In this document: in pieces, positions 24,075 to 37,325 of the stretch | Layout of the letters: each line of letters starts with the position of its first letter | Numbering within the stretch: position 1 is the stretch's first letter | Source of the DNA: Combretum micranthum | Taxonomy: Eukaryota > Streptophyta > Magnoliopsida > Myrtales > Combretaceae | DNA length: 64,000 bases | Assembly: GCA_024138025.1 (NCBI GenBank) | Contig: JAMXBD010000583.1 | Coordinates: 372,001 to 436,000 of the forward strand | Reading direction: 5' to 3' | Translations under genes and position numbers: made by a program | Notes under the pieces: model-generated | Databases searched by the model: none | What the model was told of the DNA's origin: nothing | What the model saw: the letters and a program-made list of their open reading frames with translations, nothing else

Positions 24075-25572
24075 AAAATTTCCATTTTGCACTTTGTAAA
24101 CATGTTTTCAAGTAGGGTTGATTCCAAAATCCGAATTTTGTAAAATTAGTTTTTAAGTGATTCCTTTAAGTAAAAATCATTTGATACTTAGAAAATTAAG
24201 GCTCAACCATACATAGCCACTAAGGACTTCATTTCTTTGATGAAACTTCTAATTTGAGTTTGAAAAATATGGGTTTTCACGCCATTACTCCATTATTACG
24301 AATTTCTTAAAAATGACAACAACTCAATTTTTCCTACTTTGTTTCTACAATGCATCATGCATATATGTATTACCTACAAGCTATTGTCATGAAGATTATG
24401 AGATGATCTACCTATATATATACATTAGTACCAAGAATTCTTTTTGAAAACTTTTACTTTGCAAAACTTTGAATTATACTAGACTTAAGAAAAATAGTTT
24501 TTCTTCTTGTAAAATCATACTTTCTTTTATCAAAACTCAACCTTGATGATCTATATAACCATCACCTTCATTTTCAATAAAAATTCATTTTGGGTTAGAA
24601 AGTAGATGTTTAAATAGGTGGTTTGCCTAAGTACGAATTTTACAAAATTTTGAAGAATGAAAACATTGTTTATCTTATTCTTGGAAACCATTTGTTGTTC
24701 TAAGGTTATATTTTGATAAACCTCTCTTATCCTTGTCAAAACTTGGTCTTTGTTACATATATTCCCTAGGACTTCCATTTTCCTATAAAAATTATCATTT
24801 TGGCATTTGGAAATGAGTGTTTAAATAGTGGCTATTTTCAAATCCGAATTTTGAGAAATTCATTTGAGCTTGTTTTCTTTGTAAAACTCATTTAGTCTTT
24901 CAAAAACCATTTCCTAATCAAACCTACCCTTAAGGCTTCCATTTCCTTAATAAAAATCTTGTTTTGAAGTTGAAAAATAGGTTTTTAAAATTGGTCTTTG
25001 TTGAGATCGAATTTACAAAATTTATTTTTGGACATATCTTTTGATAAAATCTATCTAAACTTATGAAAATCCATTCCTTACATATCCTATCTTAAGAGCC
25101 TTCCATATCTTGAATAAAAACTTCATTTTTAGTTGGAAAACATGTTTTTAAAATATGCCTTGGCCAAAATCCGAAAATGAGATTTTTATTTTGAAAATAA
25201 CTTTTGAAAATCACCTTTGATTCTTGTAAAAAGAAGTCTTGATGATATACATATATTAAGCCTTCATTATTTCAAGTAAAAATTTCATTTTGACATTTGG
25301 AAAGTGGTTTTTAAATAGGGGTCTTGCCAAAATACGAATTTCACTATTTTTGTTTGAGTTCAAAACCAAGATCTACACTTAATATGAACATAAACATAAA
25401 AGAAATCCATGGTAGTAAACTATAAACTCATAGATCTAAACTTTACTCATCAAAATCATTCATTTATGTTATCTATACCCTAAGCCCTTCATTTTAAATG
25501 AAAAATACAATTTTGAAGTTGAAAAATAACTTTTCTAAATATGGTTCCTTTTTCATCCGAATTTTCAAAAAT
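24075..25572. repeat. Degenerate tandem array, about 162-bp period, in LTR-E
   Basis: Eight recognisable units begin near 24075, 24230, 24568, 24770, 24932, 25096, 25258 and 25470. Most neighbouring starts are 155-164 bp apart; the 338-bp gap is about two units. Each unit carries CTTCATTT..AATAAAAATTTCATTTTG, a TTGGAAAA-like stretch, TTTTTAAATAGG and CCAAAATCCGAATTTT, with many substitutions. Confidence 0.7.
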
Positions 25573-28500
25573 GATTTTTGTTGAAAATAAAATAGATCTT
25601 GAGCTTTCTAAAACTTTCCTACTATCATCATGCTACTACAAGTTGTTTATGAACACAAAACAAAAGTCTAATGCATTTATGAACCCAAAACACTAGATAG
25701 TTTACTATACTAGTTATAAATGCATGAACACTAAGATAGTTATGTGGATGATGAATATATGCATAAATCATTAGCAATAACAAAAATAATAACTCAAATA
25801 ACAAGATCTAAGGCATAAACGAAAATCAAAGCTATAAAAAGTTAGATCTACAAAATATAACTACTTTTAACAAAAAATAAGAATGATACAAGATAATAAT
25901 CATAGAGAAGAGGTGTTTCATTTTGGCATCATCATCCTTAGCTTTTAAGCTTATGGAATGTCATTTGATGCATGAAACTCTCACTATACTTTACCTATAT
26001 CACCTATGGAAGCTTTAAGAAGAAAGTTTACTTAAAAATCTTCAAGAAATATGTGTGGGAGCTCCAATAAAGAATAGGGGCAGCAAGGTTCCTTGTAAGA
26101 ACAAGAGAGAAAGAAGAAATAAAGAGAGGAAAAAGAGAGGAAAAGAGAGAGTAAATGAGATGGGGTTTCAAAGGAATGAAAGGAAGTAAATGAAATGCAT
26201 TAAATGGAGAGAGAAGTGTATTAATTGAGAGAGAAAAAAATAAAACAAAGGCAGTAATTGGGAGGGTGTTGCACGTGAATTGCAAGGAGAGAGGGAGGAA
26301 ATTTGGTTTGTCTTTGAGTTGGAATTGTAATGTAATTAATGATATGTGTAGCTTCTTGAAGAAGGATTTGAAAAAGGGTTATTTTAATTAATTTTATGGT
26401 ATTTCAAGAGACAAAAGGGTAGCAAAAAGGAGTCAAAATCTGCCATGAAGTGATATAATGAAGTGTAAAAAGATTGAAGTGAAAAAGAAGTGATATGTGA
26501 AAGGTTTACTTAAAAGTATGGGTTGTAAAAGTGCTTTCTTAATAAAATAAAATCAAATAAAATAAAAATAGAAAATTTATTACAAATATTTGTAGCAGAT
26601 TTTTCATAATAAAAATAACATAATTAATTTATTTATTTTAGTGAATTATCAAATAAGTTACCGGTATAATCAAAATACACGAATATGGGCTATAAATGAT
26701 ATTTTTATAACCCGAAAAATTCTAAAAAATTACTTTATGAAAATAAAAATATTTTAAAAATATTTTTCAATTATTAAATTAATTTATTTTATTTTTAGTA
26801 TCGGGTCTTAAACAGAATCTGATCCCGTAAAAGCCCGAAACGAACTAATTTTTAGAAAAACAAAATTTTCTATAATATGTATAATATTTATCTAAAGTTA
26901 TAAGGGTTTATAAGAATAATAAAATCGTGTAATGAAATGGAAGTGAATAGTGCAAAAGACTGATTAATTACTGGTAGTAATGAAATACGAATAAAATTAT
27001 AAAATCAGATATTTCTAGTTATAAAAAAATTATGAAACTTATATTTTTGAAATCCTTATGAAAACACGAGTCTAACGGTATTAATGGTATATTTTTATAT
27101 CTCGAGTCCCGAGACACGCTTTTCGAAGTCTGTATCCAAACTAGTTCAAAATAGGTAAAAAATTTACCAATCTGATATTTTTAAGCGATCTTATTTTACT
27201 ACAAGTTATTTTCCACACTTAAACTACACCTCGACCTCTAGGGTTAAGAGCGTGAGATTGCCGAACTTAAACTACTGTATGCCACTTAGGGTTTCCGGGT
27301 GATTTTCTGGTTTAGATCTTTGTAAATTTGAAAACTGATATTTTATGTTTATACAACATATTTAATTTGAGAAATTTATTTTAAATTTTATTTTTGTAAG
27401 TATTTAATATCTCTTAACATTTTTGGAATTCTTGGATTGAGTTTTATTTCCGATGGTTAATCATTATTTACTTTTTAATAATTTGTTTTTGGGCTTTATA
27501 TTACCTGATTTTATAAGTCGGAGTTGACTATGAAATTTGTCATATGTAGTGGTCTCGGATTTTGAAGTATCTTGAGTTTTTATTTTATTTTTAAGGATTC
27601 GTATTTTCCTCAAGATTAAGAAGTTTCTGGATTCATTCAGGATTTAGGACTTGTTGAAGCTCGGTTTTAATTTGGAGTGATTTTTAGGGTTTATTTTCAA
27701 AGTTCATCTTGGAATTATTTACTGAAATTTTCCGGGGCTTACACTCTTATATATATGTAACTAGATATAACTATGTACTTATATATAATCTTTAGAGCAT
27801 ATAAGCTCATTGTTATTTATTTACTTCCAAGTTATGCAATTTATTTGTTTATTTCATATTGTTTTAAGACTAGTCTCTAGTCTTAGACTTGTATTCATCA
27901 AGTTAAAACAATATTTGCTTTCTTTTCCTTATTTCTTTTGGGACTAATCCATTCTTAGTCCCGGGATACCTTGATGAAACTAAGGTTCCCAATACTTGAC
28001 ATATTTCTTTACTTGCTTATTTTATTATCCATTATGTCTTTCTTATATTTTCATAATTTTATGATTTTCATATTCATGATCATGCATGAACATATTGATT
28101 TTGTCTCAACAAGATAAAGAAGGAAAAGTTTTCTTAAAATAGAAGTTCTTCTCCAAAAATAAATGTTGTCATGAAGGAAATGATTTTTCATAAAAACTTA
28201 GGAATTTATCTTAACAAATCTTTTCTAGAAATCTAGAGGAGTTCATCATAAATTTTAATAACCAAAGAACATAGGAATTTTTTAAACAATACATACATAT
28301 ACTTTACAAAGGCAAAAATAGAAAGGAATTATTGTTTGAACAAAAATTTTACTAAACTTCTTTTTCCACCAATACTTTGGAATATAAAGGAATAGTCTAG
28401 TTTAAAAAAACACCAAAAAAATTTCTTTCATAAAAATAGAGTGATCTTAAGGAAGAAGAATTAATAAAAAACTTAGGAAATTATTTTTCTTCTTTTTAAG

Positions 28501-29751
28501 TAAAATTTCGGAAAAAGAAAGTATAAAGATTAATAGACTTTAACTACTTTCAAAAAGTATTACCCTCCCAATTCCTAAAGAGGTAAGAGACTTAGGAGAA
28601 CAAAAATAATTCTTTTGAAATTTAAAAGACTAAGGAGATGGAATTAAGGAAAGGAAAATACTCAAGAAATTTTGTAGCAAGCTAAGAATAAATTTTCAAA
28701 ATTTTTAGAAGACTTTACTTTTGCCAAAAAAAAAAAAATCATGGTTGAGACAACTTCATTAATTTCATGCATTTGATGAGAGTCAATGAATATATATATA
28801 TATACATATACATTTTAAAGGTATTTCAAAACATTATAATATCTATATCTTTGATACAAGTTTTTGTAAAAAGAAGTAAAGGTAAGTTTTGCAAAATTCG
28901 TGGTGAATCTGATCACCACTGTTTCGAAACTCAAACCATTTAATTTGATGAAAATAGTTTTAGAATTGGATAGATCTTTTCGAATAGATAGAAAATGGTA
29001 TATTATATACGCAATTCCAAGTTAAAATGACCAAGTTATGGTCATTTTAAGTTGGAATTACCCTCTATACGAATTTTAACGATCTTATGACATAGTTTTT
29101 TATAAGTACCATAGAATCAATAAGAAATACTCATTATGGGTATTTTTCTTGATTAGGTGATCTCGAGGAGGAGTGTTTGTACGCGAAGGATTATTTCGAT
29201 TAGTGGAATTACCAATCAACTTATCCATAAGAAAGAAGTATCATGATGGTCGAGTGAGTTTACTTTCTTTTATTTTTCATGCTTATGTTTGTGCTTGTAA
29301 ATTTAGTTGTATTAGATTTAAGACAAGATAAAATAGAAGTTGTATGATAATCTATTGAAAGTATATTAAGTATATCGAAGCATGAATTGCTTGTAATAAA
29401 TTGTATGAGTATTATTACGTTGAAATGTTTGAAATTGGTTGATCACTTGTAAGAAATTAAAATATAATGGCTAGGCTTTAATTAAAAATTACGCATGCAC
29501 TTCATATGTTAAGTCACATTGCATTCGCTATTATACAATTGGTGGGACAAATGTATAATAGTAGTGGTAGGCATAACCGGTATATCATGTATGAGGTGAG
29601 TAGGAGCTGGTAAAATCTACATAAAGAAAATCGGTGGCTAGTAGGAGCCGGTAATAACTACGTGTTTTTTATGGCGTATAGGAGCCGATAAGATCTATAA
29701 AAACGTTTTTAAAAGAAGTAGTGATCGTAATGGGCCGGAATACCTAACCTT

Positions 29752-29800
29752 GAATGAAAGGTGCAATTCATTCAACATATGATTCCCGAAAAATCATATG
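29752..29800 (+). other. HP1/HP2 hairpin pair, copy in LTR-F
   Basis: HP1: GAATGAA (29752-29758), loop AGGTGCAA, TTCATTC (29767-29773). HP2: CATATGATT (29776-29784), loop CCCGAAA, AATCATATG (29792-29800). Confidence 0.75.
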
Positions 29801-30814
29801 TTTTTTATGCTCACGTGCTTGTTGCATCCTATTTGCTTGCCTAATAAACTTGATTGATATTTTGTTTCAAGTATGAATTTTGGGATTTACTCACTAAGCC
29901 CGTAAGCTTACGCTCCTATAGATATTTGCATTCTCAGAAACACCTGTTTTTGTACCCGAGGTCTCCTCTTATCCACATAAGTTTTCTTTTGGAGCTTTTG
30001 AAGGAAATTTACTTGAAGAATTAGATTAAAATTCCTTTGAAATCTTTACTGTAGTATTATATTAATGTATAGACTATTGTCATTTTTTATCCATGGATTG
30101 TAGTAGGGGTATGCCCCTAAGAATCCTGTAATAGATCTTTGATTATTAATATTATCATCTATTTCATTTCTGGATTCTTGTATGTTCATTTTTACTTGCT
30201 TATATCACACTTCGCAAAAGCGTTTCCTATTACCGTGTTAGACACCTTACATATAATACCAAGACTTTCGCATGGCTAAGGTAGTCATTCTTGATATCAT
30301 ATGTGGCGGACTACCACGTTTAGGGTACCTTTCGGGACGTGACATATTAGTTTTCAAATACCATGCCATGGTACATCGGACGAAAAAAATATTCCGTTAA
30401 TACCAATAGGCTTGTAAAAATATAAAGTTTCCAAAAATATCAGTTTTAGAATTTTTCAATAGCTAAAAATTATATATATCGCATTTATACGCGTATTTTA
30501 TTACTACAAATATTTTATTTGTTTAGTTTAATATTCAAAGTACTTTTCCACTATTCATTGCTATTCATCCATATCTACATTTTCTTACTATTTATTCTTA
30601 CAACCTCCATACCTATTTCTTATAATTCATTTTTCCATAAAAATTCTACACCACATATTACTAAACTTCTCTTATACTTTTCTTCCAAAATTAATTTTTA
30701 ATCACTCCTCTCTCTCTCTTCCCATGCTTGCCGTCCAACCTTCTCTCTCTCTTGGCTCTCGATTATTTTCTCTTTTAATTAATTTAATTACATCTAATTT
30801 TCACTCCAAAGCTC

Positions 30815-30822
30815 TATAAATA
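30815..30822 (+). promoter_or_regulatory. TATA box of LTR-G
   Basis: TATAAATA preceded by GCTC and followed by a CT-rich leader. It lies in the second piece of G. Confidence 0.6.
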
Positions 30823-31924
30823 CCTCTATTCTCCTTCATTCTTTCACACGACTCATTTTACCACAAAAACTCTCCCAAAATCTCTCCACAAATCCTCTCT
30901 TTAAAATTTCTCTCTACCAAAACTCTCTTAAACCAATTCTTTACAAAAATCCTTCTTTATACATAAACTATCTACCACATATCACTAACAACATAATCCC
31001 ATATTCATATTCATCTTCTACTTCCTACCACATAATCACTCAAAGGTAAACCCCTACCAATATTTTACTCATGTCATGTAACTTTACATGACCATGGTGT
31101 GAGTTTCCTAAACTTAATGTTACGGAAGCTGCACTATGTTCATGTATTGTTCTTGTTCATGAGCATTCATTTCTATATTTTTATGTTGATTATTATACTT
31201 TGCTCATATTATTGTTGTTATTATGCTAACTTCTTATTCGTATCTAACTAAATATATTTATGTATCTATATATATTCTTTGGAGCATATAAACTCACTTG
31301 TTATTTATTTATTTATTTTCATGCTTTTCAATTTATTTATTTCATGCTATTTTAAGACTAGTCTTTCTAGTATTAGACTTGTGTCACGCCCCGAAGGGTA
31401 CCATAAACGTGGCAGTCAGCCACATATAATATCAAGACTTAAGAATGACTACCTCTTCATGCGAAAGCCTTAGTATTACATGTAAGGCGTCTAGTACGGA
31501 AATAGGAGATGCTTTTAGGAAGCATAGTTCAAGCAAGTAAAAATGAACATACAAGAATCCATAAATAAAATATAATATAGCATTAATAACCAAATGTATA
31601 TTACATGATTTCTTAGGGGCATACCCCTGCTAATCCCAAAGATCGTAATACTCTTTATAACATTCAAATACTGCATTTAAAGATTTCAAAGGAATTCTAA
31701 TCTAAATCTTCAAGTAGATTTCCTCCAAAAGCTTCAATAGAAAAATTACGCAAATACGAGGAGACATCGGGTAAAAATATAGGTGTTCCTGAGAATACAA
31801 ATATCTATAGAGGCGTAAGCTTATGGGCTTAGTGAGTAAATCTCAAAATTTCATGCTCAAGTAAATTATCAATCAAGTTTATTAGTCAAACAAATGGAAT
31901 GCAACAACCACGTGAGCACACAAG

Positions 31925-31974
31925 ATATATGACTTTTCGGGAATTATATGTTGAATGAATTACACCCTTCATTT
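31925..31974 (-). other. HP1/HP2 pair, decayed copy in LTR-H1
   Basis: HP1: GAATGAA (31953-31959) against TTCATTT (31968-31974), one weak pair. HP2 near 31925-31950 keeps ATAT arms around TTTTCGGGAA, with a mismatch. Confidence 0.55.
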
Positions 31975-33827
31975 GGGGTTAGGTATTCAGGCCAATTACA
32001 GCCACAACTTTTAAAACACTTTTATAGATCTTACCGGCTCCTATACGTCATCAAAAACTCGTAGTTATTACAGGCTCCTACTAGCCACCAATTTACTTAG
32101 TTCTTACTGGCTCCTACTCGCCACTTACATGATATACCGGTTATGCCTACCACCACTATTATACACTTGTCCCACCAATTATATAGTAGTGAATGAAATG
32201 TGACTCAATATATAAAGTGCGACTCAATATATGAAGTGCATGCATAATTTCTTAATTAAGGTCTAGTAGTTATATTTAACTTCCTTCAAGTGAGCAACCA
32301 ATTTCAAACACTTCAAGATATGTACATGCAACTTTATTACAAACAAATCATGTTTCGATATACTTAGTATTCTTTCAACATATTATCATACAACTTCCAT
32401 TTGATTTTTCCTAAATTCTAATGCAATTAAATTTACAAGCATAATCATAAGTGTGAAAAATAACGGGAATAAACTCACTCAGCCATAATGACACCTTTTC
32501 TTGAAAATGGATGAGTCGTTCGGGATTTTCACTAATCGTAGTAATCTTCAGGATATGAACAATCCTCTTCGAGATTACCTAATCAAGAAGAATACCCAAA
32601 ACGAGTATTTCTTTTTGATTCTATGGTACTAATAAGGAACTATGTTAATGGATCGTTAAAATTCGTATAGAGAGAAATTCTATCTTAAAATGGCCATAAC
32701 TTGGTCATTTTAACTCGGAATTGCGCATTATATATTGTTTTCTACCTATTCGAAAAGATCTATCCAATTCTAAAATTATTTTCATCAAACTAAATTGTTT
32801 AGGTTCTGAAATTGTGGTGACAAGATTCACCTCGAATTTTCACAAAACTTGAATTCCTTTTTTTAACAAACTCATATAAGAGAGATGGTTATTATAATAG
32901 TTTGTAAAACCTTTGAAATGTATTTACATATATTTATTAACTCATATCAAATGTATGAAATTAATGAAGTTGTCTCAAACCATAAATTTTTGTGAAATTA
33001 AAGGCTTTTAAAGAAAAAGTGGAACTTTTGAAAATTCCTCTTATTTTTGCTAGAGCATATTTCAAGTTATTTTTAAATGAGTAAATTTCATTTCTTTAGT
33101 CCTTTAAATTTCCAAGAAATGGTTTTCATTTTCTAAGCTTAGTTTCTAACACTTCTTGAAAATAATAACAACTTTTTATTTGTAGAAATAATTTCCTTGT
33201 TTCTAAAAATCATTTTGTTTTTATGGAAGAAATTTCTTGTTTGTCAAACTAGTCTTTTTAGTAAAACTTTTATTTTACTCAAGAGTGTCACGCCCCGAAG
33301 GGTACCTTAAACGTGGCAGTCCGCCACAATATCAAGGCTTAAGAATGGCTACCTTAGTCATGCGAAAGCCTTAGTATTATATGTAAGACGTCTAACACGG
33401 TAATAGGAGACGCTTTTGGGAAGCATAGTTTAAGCAAGTAAAGATAAACATACAAGAATCCAGAAATAAAGTATATCATATCATTTATAACCAAAGGTCT
33501 ATTACATAATTTCTTAGGGGCATACCCCCGCTAATCCCATGGATCGTGATAAACTTTATAACATCCAAAATACTACATTAAAGATTTCAAAGGAATTCTA
33601 ATCTAAGTCTTCGAGTAGATTTCCTCCAAAAGCTTCAATATATAAAACTTACACGGATACGGGAGACCTCGGGCACAAAAATAGGTGTTCCTGAGAATAC
33701 AAATATCTATAGGGGTGTAAGCTTATGGGCTTAGTGAGTAAATCCCAAAATTCATACTCGAAGAAAATTATCAATCAAGTTTATTATTCAAACATATGAA
33801 ATGCAACAACCACGTGAGCATACAAGA

Positions 33828-33876
33828 CATATGACTTTCCGGGAATCATATGTTGAATGAATTACGCCCTTCATTC
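33828..33876 (-). other. HP1/HP2 hairpin pair, copy in LTR-H2
   Basis: CATATGA (33828-33834) and TCATATG (33846-33852) enclose CTTTCCGGGAA. GAATGAA (33855-33861) and TTCATTC (33870-33876) enclose TTACGCCC. Confidence 0.75.
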
Positions 33877-35849
33877 GGGGTTGGGTATTCAGGCCAATTA
33901 CAGCCACAACTTTTAAAAACACTTTTATAGATCTTACCGGCTCCTATACGCCATCAAAAACTTGTAGTTATTACAGGCTCCTACTAGCCACCAATTTAAG
34001 TAGTTCTTACTGGCTCCTACTCGCCACTGACATGATATACCGGTTATGTCTACCACCACTATTATACACTTGTCCCACCAATTGTATAGTAGTGAATGCA
34101 ATGTGACTCAACATATGAAGTGCATGAATAATTTCTTTAATTAAAGTCTAGTAGTTACATTTAACTTCTTTCAAGTGATCAATCAATTTCAAACATTTCA
34201 AGATATTAATTCACATACAACTTTATTACAAACAAATCGAGTTTCGATATACTTAGTATTCTTTCAACATATTATCATACACTTCCTTTTGATTTTTCTT
34301 AAATTCTAGTGCAACTAATTTTACAAGCACAATCAAGAGTATGAAAAATAACGGGGAATAAACTCACTCAGCCATGATGACACCTTTCTTGAAACGGATG
34401 AGTCGTTCGGGATTTCCACTAATCGTAATAATCTTCGGGATATGAACAATCCTCCTCGAGATTATCTAAAAGAAAGAAAAATACTTAAGATGAGTATTTC
34501 ATGAACTTCTTTTCTTGAAGATTCTAATCTTTTCTTAAAATCGCGGTAAAATTATAAGGGGAAATTCCAACTTAAAATGGCCATAACTTGCTCATTTTAA
34601 CTCGGAATTTTGCGTATAATATACCGTTTTCTACCTACTCGGAAAGATCTACGCATTTCTAAACTTATTTTCATAAAACTAGGTCGTTTGGGTTCCGAAA
34701 AGACAGCGACCAGATTTTCCACGAATTTGCAAACATTTGTTTTCCTTCTTGTAAATAAAGCTATTTGAAAAGATGAATATTTCAAGTATTTTGTAAACTT
34801 TTTGAAAGGTAATGACTCATAACAAATGTATGAAGTAAATGAAGTTGTCTCAACTTATGAAAAGTAAGACTTTGAACTTGAGATTTTATTGAAATATTCA
34901 TTTTATTTTGAAAGATCTTAAGTTATTGGAGACGAATATTTTTTTCTAAATTTAATCTCTTGTAATTACTTTAATTTCCTAAAGTGTGGTTTTATTTTCT
35001 AAACTTGGATTCAAAAGTAGTAAAATGACATTTTTATTTCTTGTAATGATTCCAAAAGAATTTCTACTTCTTGATGAAAGATAAGTTTTCATAAAACCTT
35101 TTGTTTATGTAAGAAAAATCATTCCCATGCATGTTCATGGGTTTTTAAGAAATCCATTTTCCATATTTATTTCTTTAGAAAGAATCTTTAATTCAAGAAA
35201 ACACTTTCTCATTTATTTTTGTCGAGACAAAAACATTATGTTCATGCATGAATATGAATCATAAGCTATAGAAATATAAAGTAAAATAATAACTTGAAAG
35301 CTTAAGTAAATAATAAAGTAAATCAAGTATTGGGACCTTAGCTTCATCAAGGTACCCCGGGACTAAGAAAAGACTAGTCCCGAAAAGAAAAGAAAGAGAA
35401 ATTGTTTTGACTTGATGAGGACAAGTCTAAGACTAGAATGACTAGTCTTAAAATCAACTTGAAATAAATCGCGATAAAGTAAATAAATTGCAAGATAATG
35501 AGCTTATATGCTCTAAATAGTATATATAGCTATATAGATATATTAGATAGTAATAACATAAAGGAAATATAAAGAACATAAAGGAACATAAAGAGATTGA
35601 TATTATGAACAAAAAAAAGTATGAACTTATTGTTGCTTTCTTAACCTTTATGGTTTTAGAAAACACACACTAAGTTCATACTAAGTAAATGAACATGTGG
35701 ATTTCTTGAAGGCATATTACCTAAAAGAAAGAAGAGAGGAGCTCCTTGTAGAAGACTTCTTGGAGAGAATTCTTGAGAGAATTTGAGAGAGATTTGGTAT
35801 AGTAACTTTAGAGAAGAAGTGGTGTGAAAGAAGTGAAGGTATGAGGGGG

Positions 35850-35857
35850 TATTTATA
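35850..35857 (-). promoter_or_regulatory. TATA box of LTR-H2
   Basis: TATTTATA on the plus strand, TATAAATA on the coding strand, at the position conserved in the family. Confidence 0.6.
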
Positions 35858-36948
35858 GGAAAATGTGGGAGATAATTTGTGTTAATTAAATAATTAAAAA
35901 ATAAAACAATTTGGGGGTTGGGGGGGGCGGCGCTACTTCATGCATAAAGAGGGGGAAAATTTATTTTTTGTTATTTTGTTAATTAAAAGTAAGAAATGAA
36001 AGATGTGAAGTTGTATTGGAAATGAAAATGTGTAAGAAATAGGTGTATGGGTTGTAAGAGTAGGTTGTAAGAAAAAGTAGAGATAGATGAATAGTGTAGA
36101 ATAGTAGAAAATAGTGTAATGTAAAAGTAGACATGACAATTAAATACCGGTAGTAAGAAAATACGCGTATAAAAGCGATATCTGATATTTCTAGCTACCG
36201 AAAAATTACGAAATTGATATTTTTGGAAATCTCATATTTTTACGAGTCTAACGGTATATTCGGAATATTTTTCCTATTCCGGGCTTCCGGACACGTTTTT
36301 CAAGAACTATGTCCGATCGGGTTCAAAGGACACTCGAATTTTGAAAAACTGATATTTTTATAAAACCTATAGCTATTACGAACTATTACAACTAATTTTC
36401 CCAACTTCGTTTTCTAGGGCTTGAGAAAACGGCAATGCCGGACTTAAGCGGTTACGGTAAACTAGGGTTTGGTTGACTTTGGAAATCCGGTTGACTTCCG
36501 ATTAGGGTTTAAACTATAATTCGGATCCAAAAATTTCAGGGATTTACAAAGAGTCCCTTCCCATGTATGTATAAGAAAATCCCTATGGACTCTTTCTAGA
36601 TTTCTTAGAAAAGTTGTTAAGATACAAATCCTTAGTCTTTATGAAAATTACTTCCAACTTTTAGTTTAAATAAAAATTCCTATTCTAAGAAAACTTTTCC
36701 TCATTGATTTATTGAGACAAAAAGCATTATATTCATGCATGAGTATGAATCATAAAATTATGCAAACATAAGAAAACATAATTATTAAAGAAAACAAGCT
36801 AGTAAAGAAATAAATCAAGTATTGGAACCTTAGCTTCATCAAGGTATCCCGAGACTAAGAACAGACTAGTCCCATAAAGAAAAAGAAAATGTTTTGACTT
36901 GATGAGGACAAGTCTAAGACTAGAAAGACTAGTCTTAAAAACAACTTG

Positions 36949-37010
36949 AAAGTAAATAAATTGCAAGGAAGTAAATAAATTGCAAGGAAAGTAAATAAAT
37001 TGCAAAACAA
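36949..37010 (-). repeat. Short tandem repeat in LTR-H1
   Basis: Three units of about 20 bp, GTAAATAAATTGCAAGGAA on the plus strand. LTRs I, N and L hold two or three diverged copies of the same unit at this place, and B1 about one. Confidence 0.75.
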
Positions 37011-37317
37011 TGAGCTTATATGCTCTAAAAGATATATATAGCTACATAGATATATTAGATAGTTATAAACATAAAAGCAACATAAGGAAATTAGATTATG
37101 AACAAAAACAAAGTATGAACATATTATTGCTTTCGTTAACCTTCATGGTTTAGAAAGCACACACTAAGCTTATACTAAGTAAATGAGCATAAAGACTTGG
37201 AGAAAAATTACTTAAAAGACTAAACTTGAGAGAACTTCTTGGGAGGAAATTCTTAGAGAGTTTTTGAGATAGTAACTTTAGTAGAAGAGAGGTGTGAAAG
37301 AAGTGGAAGTAAGAGGG

Positions 37318-37325
37318 TATTTATA
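37318..37325 (-). promoter_or_regulatory. TATA box of LTR-H1
   Basis: TATTTATA on the plus strand, preceding the reversed CT-rich leader. Confidence 0.6.

Larger units (their letters stand above)
22372..27743 (-). mobile_element. LTR-E: long minus-strand solo LTR nested in F
   Basis: The plus strand starts TGTCACGCC and ends GGGGCTTACA, the reverse complement of the family termini. The TSD CTCTT is at 22367-22371 and 27744-27748. At 5372 bp it is the longest LTR here. The excess comes largely from a degenerate tandem array (about 24075-25572). It has HP2/HP1 (22905-22953) and the 51-bp dyad (23582-23631), but I see no triple-hairpin cluster. Confidence 0.9.
21480..30344 (+). mobile_element. 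LTR-F: solo giant LTR nested in G, itself split by E
   Basis: Starts TGTAAACCCC and ends TTTCGGGACGTGACA. Excluding E it is about 3.5 kb. Candidate TSDs GATCA (21475-21479) and TATTA (30345-30349) match at only 3 of 5 bases. Placement rests on continuity of G across the insert: a truncated ATTCCG block resumes at 30390. The segment upstream of TTTAG|GTAAG (about 22170) lacks a TATA box, suggesting a small deletion. HP1/HP2 lie at 29752-29800. Confidence 0.8.
33286..36548 (-). mobile_element. LTR-H2: minus-strand solo LTR nested in H1
   Basis: The plus strand starts TGTCACGCCCCGAAGGG and ends CAGGGATTTACA. The TSD AAGAG is at 33281-33285 and 36549-36553. At 3263 bp it has no coding region or PBS. 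It is in the same orientation as its host H1 and looks similar to it. TATA in reverse at 35850-35857, HP2 at 33828-33852, HP1 at 33855-33876, 51-bp dyad about 34561-34610. Confidence 0.92.
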
